From assembly GCA_025360815.1 (NCBI GenBank), contig JANYBL010000109.1, positions 1-64,000 of the forward strand: 64,000 nt of DNA, written 5' to 3'. Source of the stretch: Burkholderiales bacterium (GTDB lineage Bacteria > Pseudomonadota > Gammaproteobacteria > Burkholderiales > Usitatibacteraceae). The notes under the pieces were generated by a model. The model searched no databases. It was not told the DNA's origin and saw only the letters and a list, made by a program, of their open reading frames with translations. Below, in pieces: positions 61,498-64,000 of the stretch (its first letter is position 1; each line of letters opens with the position of its first letter). The position numbers and the translations under genes were made by a program.

Positions 61498-62574
61498 ATG
61501 CGCCCCTACCTGCCGAATTGTTTGATGACTAAAACCTCGCTGTCGGTACAACCAAATCCTGTGTTCAAGTGGGCACATATTTGTTTGGTCATGGCGATGT
61601 TTTCAACCCAAATTTCTGCGCAGACGGCGCAACCGCCGACATCTACCCCTGCTTCTCCATTAGTCGTAACGGCAGTTTCTGCCTCGTTACCACTGACGGG
61701 TCCGCTTTCCAAACAAACCATGTCGCGTCTGTTGATTACAGACGCCGCCAAAATCGGTAACCGTATGGTCGCTGTAGGCGATCGCGGCTTCATTGTCTAT
61801 TCCGACAGCAATGGTGAAACTTGGGAGCGCGCGCAAACGCCTCCCAACGTACCGATGCTTACATCGATATTTTTTACGGATGCCAAGACGGGCTGGGCAG
61901 TCGGACACGATACGTTCATTTTGAAATCGGTTGACGAAGGCAATTCTTGGACAAAAGCGTTTTCAGCACCCGGTGAGCAAAAACCGTTGATGAGTGTACT
62001 GTTTACCGACGTCAATACGGGCTTTGCCGTTGGGGCTTATGGCGCATTTTATGCAACAACCGATGCCGGCCAGACTTGGATCGCGCGCAAAATCAACGAT
62101 GGCGACAAGCACTTCAACAGCATCATCAAGCTCAAAGATGATCAACTTTTGATCGTCGGCGAAGCCGGTTCAATTTTGAAATCGGGGGATGGTGGCAAGA
62201 ACTGGCTAGCCGTCGCCTCACCTTACAAGGGCTCGTTCTTTGGCGCGATTCAGGCGCAAGACGGTTCGGTCATTTTGTACGGCTTGCGCGGCCGTATTTT
62301 TCGCTCGGCAGACACCGGCCTGAAGAGCTTTGGCCAGATCGATAATAAATCGACGGCATCGATCATGGGAGCCACCAAACTGTCGGATGGCGCGTTGGTG
62401 CTCACCGGTTTGGCGGGTCTGGTGTTGATCTCCTCTGACAATGGGCTCTCGTTTACCCCACTCCAGACCGCTTCGACCAAGGCGATATCCGTCGCGCTGT
62501 TAGGTCCGCCGAATGCACTGGTGTTATTCGGGGAAACCGGCGCGCGCGACGTGATGTTGCCGACAAAAAAATAG
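61498..62574 (+). CDS. YCF48/BNR-type beta-propeller protein
   Basis: A 358-residue protein. The N-terminal hydrophobic stretch FKWAHICLVMAMFSTQISAQ is a likely signal peptide. The rest consists of BNR/YCF48-like repeats such as GDRGFIVYSDSNGETWERAQ, GWAVGHDTFILKSVDEGNSWTKA, GFAVGAYGAFYATTDAGQTW and GEAGSILKSGDGGKNWLAV. These form a beta-propeller like that of photosystem assembly factor YCF48. Starts at 61498 and 61525 (both ATG) are possible, neither with a good SD. Homologues lie next to RND genes and are thought to assist them; their actual role is not established. Confidence 0.85.
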   Translation: MRPYLPNCLMTKTSLSVQPNPVFKWAHICLVMAMFSTQISAQTAQPPTSTPASPLVVTAVSASLPLTGPLSKQTMSRLLITDAAKIGNRMVAVGDRGFIVYSDSNGETWERAQTPPNVPMLTSIFFTDAKTGWAVGHDTFILKSVDEGNSWTKAFSAPGEQKPLMSVLFTDVNTGFAVGAYGAFYATTDAGQTWIARKINDGDKHFNSIIKLKDDQLLIVGEAGSILKSGDGGKNWLAVASPYKGSFFGAIQAQDGSVILYGLRGRIFRSADTGLKSFGQIDNKSTASIMGATKLSDGALVLTGLAGLVLISSDNGLSFTPLQTASTKAISVALLGPPNALVLFGETGARDVMLPTKK

Positions 62575-62655
62575 TTATCCGGCAATTATTAAAAAGCCAT
62601 CCAGGTTCCTAACCCGACCAATATACCCACGGTTTACGCTAACGCGAGCGCCCAC

Positions 62656-64000
62656 ATGAAAATCCAACAATTCATCAATACCTTCTCCGGCATTATTTTT
62701 AACAACCGAAAACTTTGGTTAATTGTTTTTGCCGTTGCGACCGCGATTTTCGCATTTTCGGCCAGCCAGCTAAAGGTTGATGCGGGCTTTAATAAAATGG
62801 TGCCCCTCAAGCACCCCTATATGCAGGTCTATAAGGACTACGAAAAAGTTTTTGGCGGCGCAAACCGGATTGCAGTCGCGCTTGTGCAAAAAGAAGGCGA
62901 TATTTACAACAAAGAATTCATGACCAAGCTTAAGGGCTTGACCGATGATGTGCGTGGGTTAGACGGTGTCGAGCAGCCTAGTGTAAGGTCGTTATTTACG
63001 CCCAACACCCGCTTTATTGAGGTGGTGGAAGAAGGCTTCGCAGGCGGTAACGTGATCCCCGCCACTTTCCAAGGCAGCGATGCTGATTTGGCGATCGTGC
63101 GCGGCAACGTCCAAAAATCGACTGAAGTTGGCCGAACCGTTGCCACCGATTTCTCGGGTGCGTTGGTATCGGCGGGTTTACTCGAATTGATTCCAAAGGG
63201 CGACGGCAAGCTCGAAAAACTCAACTATTTTGAACTCTCCGAAAAATTGGAAGCCATTCGCACAAAATACGAAGGCCCAAATCACACCGTTCACATTATT
63301 GGTTTTGCGAAAGCGGTGAGCGATATTTCGGCTGGCGCAAAGGGCGTGATCACGTTTTTTCTGGTTGCATTTTTGATCACCGCGGTCTTGTTATATTTTT
63401 TCCTTAAAGATTTAAAGCTGACCGCCATCGCGCTCATTGTTGCGATGATGCCGGTACTCTGGCTGCTCGGCACATTGCCGATTATCGGTTTTGGTATTGA
63501 CCCGTTGTCTATTCTTGTGCCGTTCTTAATTTTTTCCATCGGCGTTTCACATGCGGTGCAAATGACCAAAACGTGGGAGCGCAATGTGACTGCTGGGGCA
63601 GATAGTTTGTCGGCCGCAAAGCACTCGTTTGCCAGTTTGTTCGTGCCGGGCACACTAGCGCTGCTCACCAACGTATTGGGTTTTGCCGTCATTATGCTGA
63701 TCCCGATTGATATCGTGCGTGAGTTGGGCATTACTGCATCGCTGGGGGTGGCATGGATGATTGTCACGAACAAAATGATGCTGCCGATTCTGCTGTCGTA
63801 TCTAGAACTATCGCCACGCGCAAAAGAGCTTAGAATTCGCCAAGAGAGTCGTGTTGATAGGCTCTGGCGCGCCGCTTCACGTTGTGCCGATAAAAAGGTC
63901 GCTTTGTGGGTTGTCGCCTTTAGTACGATTGTGATGGTTGTCGGCTTGTTTCAAGCCCACAATTTAAAAATTGGTGATTACGGCACAGGCGTGCCGGAGC
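62656..64000 (+). CDS. RND/MMPL-family transporter, N-terminal part (partial)
   Basis: The gene runs out of the window after 448 codons. A first transmembrane helix (LWLIVFAVATAIFAF) is followed by a periplasmic domain of about 180 residues. A block of helices follows from about residue 225: GVITFFLVAFLITAVLLYFF, LTAIALIVAMMPVLWLLG, GFGIDPLSILVPFLIFSIGVSHAVQM and SLGVAWMIVTNKMMLPILL. The last ones form the sterol-sensing-like bundle with the GIDPLS motif of MMPL/HpnN proteins. Such proteins export lipids or hydrophobic molecules using the proton gradient. It follows the YCF48-like gene by 81 bp. Confidence 0.9.
   Translation, partial: MKIQQFINTFSGIIFNNRKLWLIVFAVATAIFAFSASQLKVDAGFNKMVPLKHPYMQVYKDYEKVFGGANRIAVALVQKEGDIYNKEFMTKLKGLTDDVRGLDGVEQPSVRSLFTPNTRFIEVVEEGFAGGNVIPATFQGSDADLAIVRGNVQKSTEVGRTVATDFSGALVSAGLLELIPKGDGKLEKLNYFELSEKLEAIRTKYEGPNHTVHIIGFAKAVSDISAGAKGVITFFLVAFLITAVLLYFFLKDLKLTAIALIVAMMPVLWLLGTLPIIGFGIDPLSILVPFLIFSIGVSHAVQMTKTWERNVTAGADSLSAAKHSFASLFVPGTLALLTNVLGFAVIMLIPIDIVRELGITASLGVAWMIVTNKMMLPILLSYLELSPRAKELRIRQESRVDRLWRAASRCADKKVALWVVAFSTIVMVVGLFQAHNLKIGDYGTGVPE

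Overview
The window reads as chromosomal DNA of a heterotrophic proteobacterium, most likely a betaproteobacterium (Burkholderiales-like). This rests on gene content: a LivK-H-M-G-F amino-acid transporter, a dipeptide transporter, HrpA, an RsmH paralogue, an RraB-like protein, a proteasome-like Ntn hydrolase resembling the betaproteobacterial homologue BPH, two beta-oxidation modules, and a DUF1302/DUF1329/YCF48/RND set. No rRNA, tRNA, CRISPR array, insertion sequence, integrase or phage gene was seen. Genes are closely packed, often with ATGA overlaps. The identifications come from recognising motifs by eye; no database search was run.

Layout. 1-5.6 kb: tail of a metallophosphoesterase, a 3-hydroxyisobutyrate-dehydrogenase-like reductase, a glutathione transferase, lutBC (lactate oxidation, no lutA seen) and an NhaD/ArsB-type permease. 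5.9-10.9 kb: a branched-chain amino-acid type ABC transporter in which permease LivM and ATPase LivG are one polypeptide. 11-24.6 kb: mixed housekeeping and peptide metabolism (2-hydroxyacid dehydrogenase, a dipeptide-binding protein, M61 peptidase, succinate-semialdehyde dehydrogenase, gamma-glutamyltransferase, FKBP isomerase, TauE-type exporter, molybdopterin-binding-domain protein, YidB, YceI, Hsp15, the BPH-like hydrolase and a small DMT exporter). 24.9-32.5 kb: two tandem dipeptide-binding proteins followed by dppBCDF. 32.5-43.1 kb: ThpR, then a leftward overlapping chain hrpA > aminotransferase > SRPBCC lipoprotein, a lone rsmH-like gene, and a leftward pair of M13 peptidase and an RraB-like gene that starts with TTG.

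43.5-57.3 kb is a fatty-acid degradation island, all rightward: a TetR regulator with a palindromic site at its own promoter, fadE, a FadI-like thiolase, a FadJ-like enzyme, a hotdog protein, a long-chain acyl-CoA synthetase, an acyl-CoA thioesterase, a FadN-like enzyme and FadA. The two multifunctional enzymes have opposite domain orders, so two separate beta-oxidation cores sit side by side. 57.6-64 kb holds a DUF1302 barrel, a DUF1329 protein, a YCF48-type propeller and the start of an RND/MMPL permease. Together these look like an envelope-spanning machine for a hydrophobic, possibly acyl, substrate; this is the best candidate for an under-described system.

A second theme is structural. 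Many intergenic regions and a few coding regions carry short, slightly decayed tandem repeats with periods of 6 and 11-14 bp, including a G-rich hexamer array with a G-quadruplex motif upstream of the FKBP gene and a 14-bp array that runs across the fadA stop codon.
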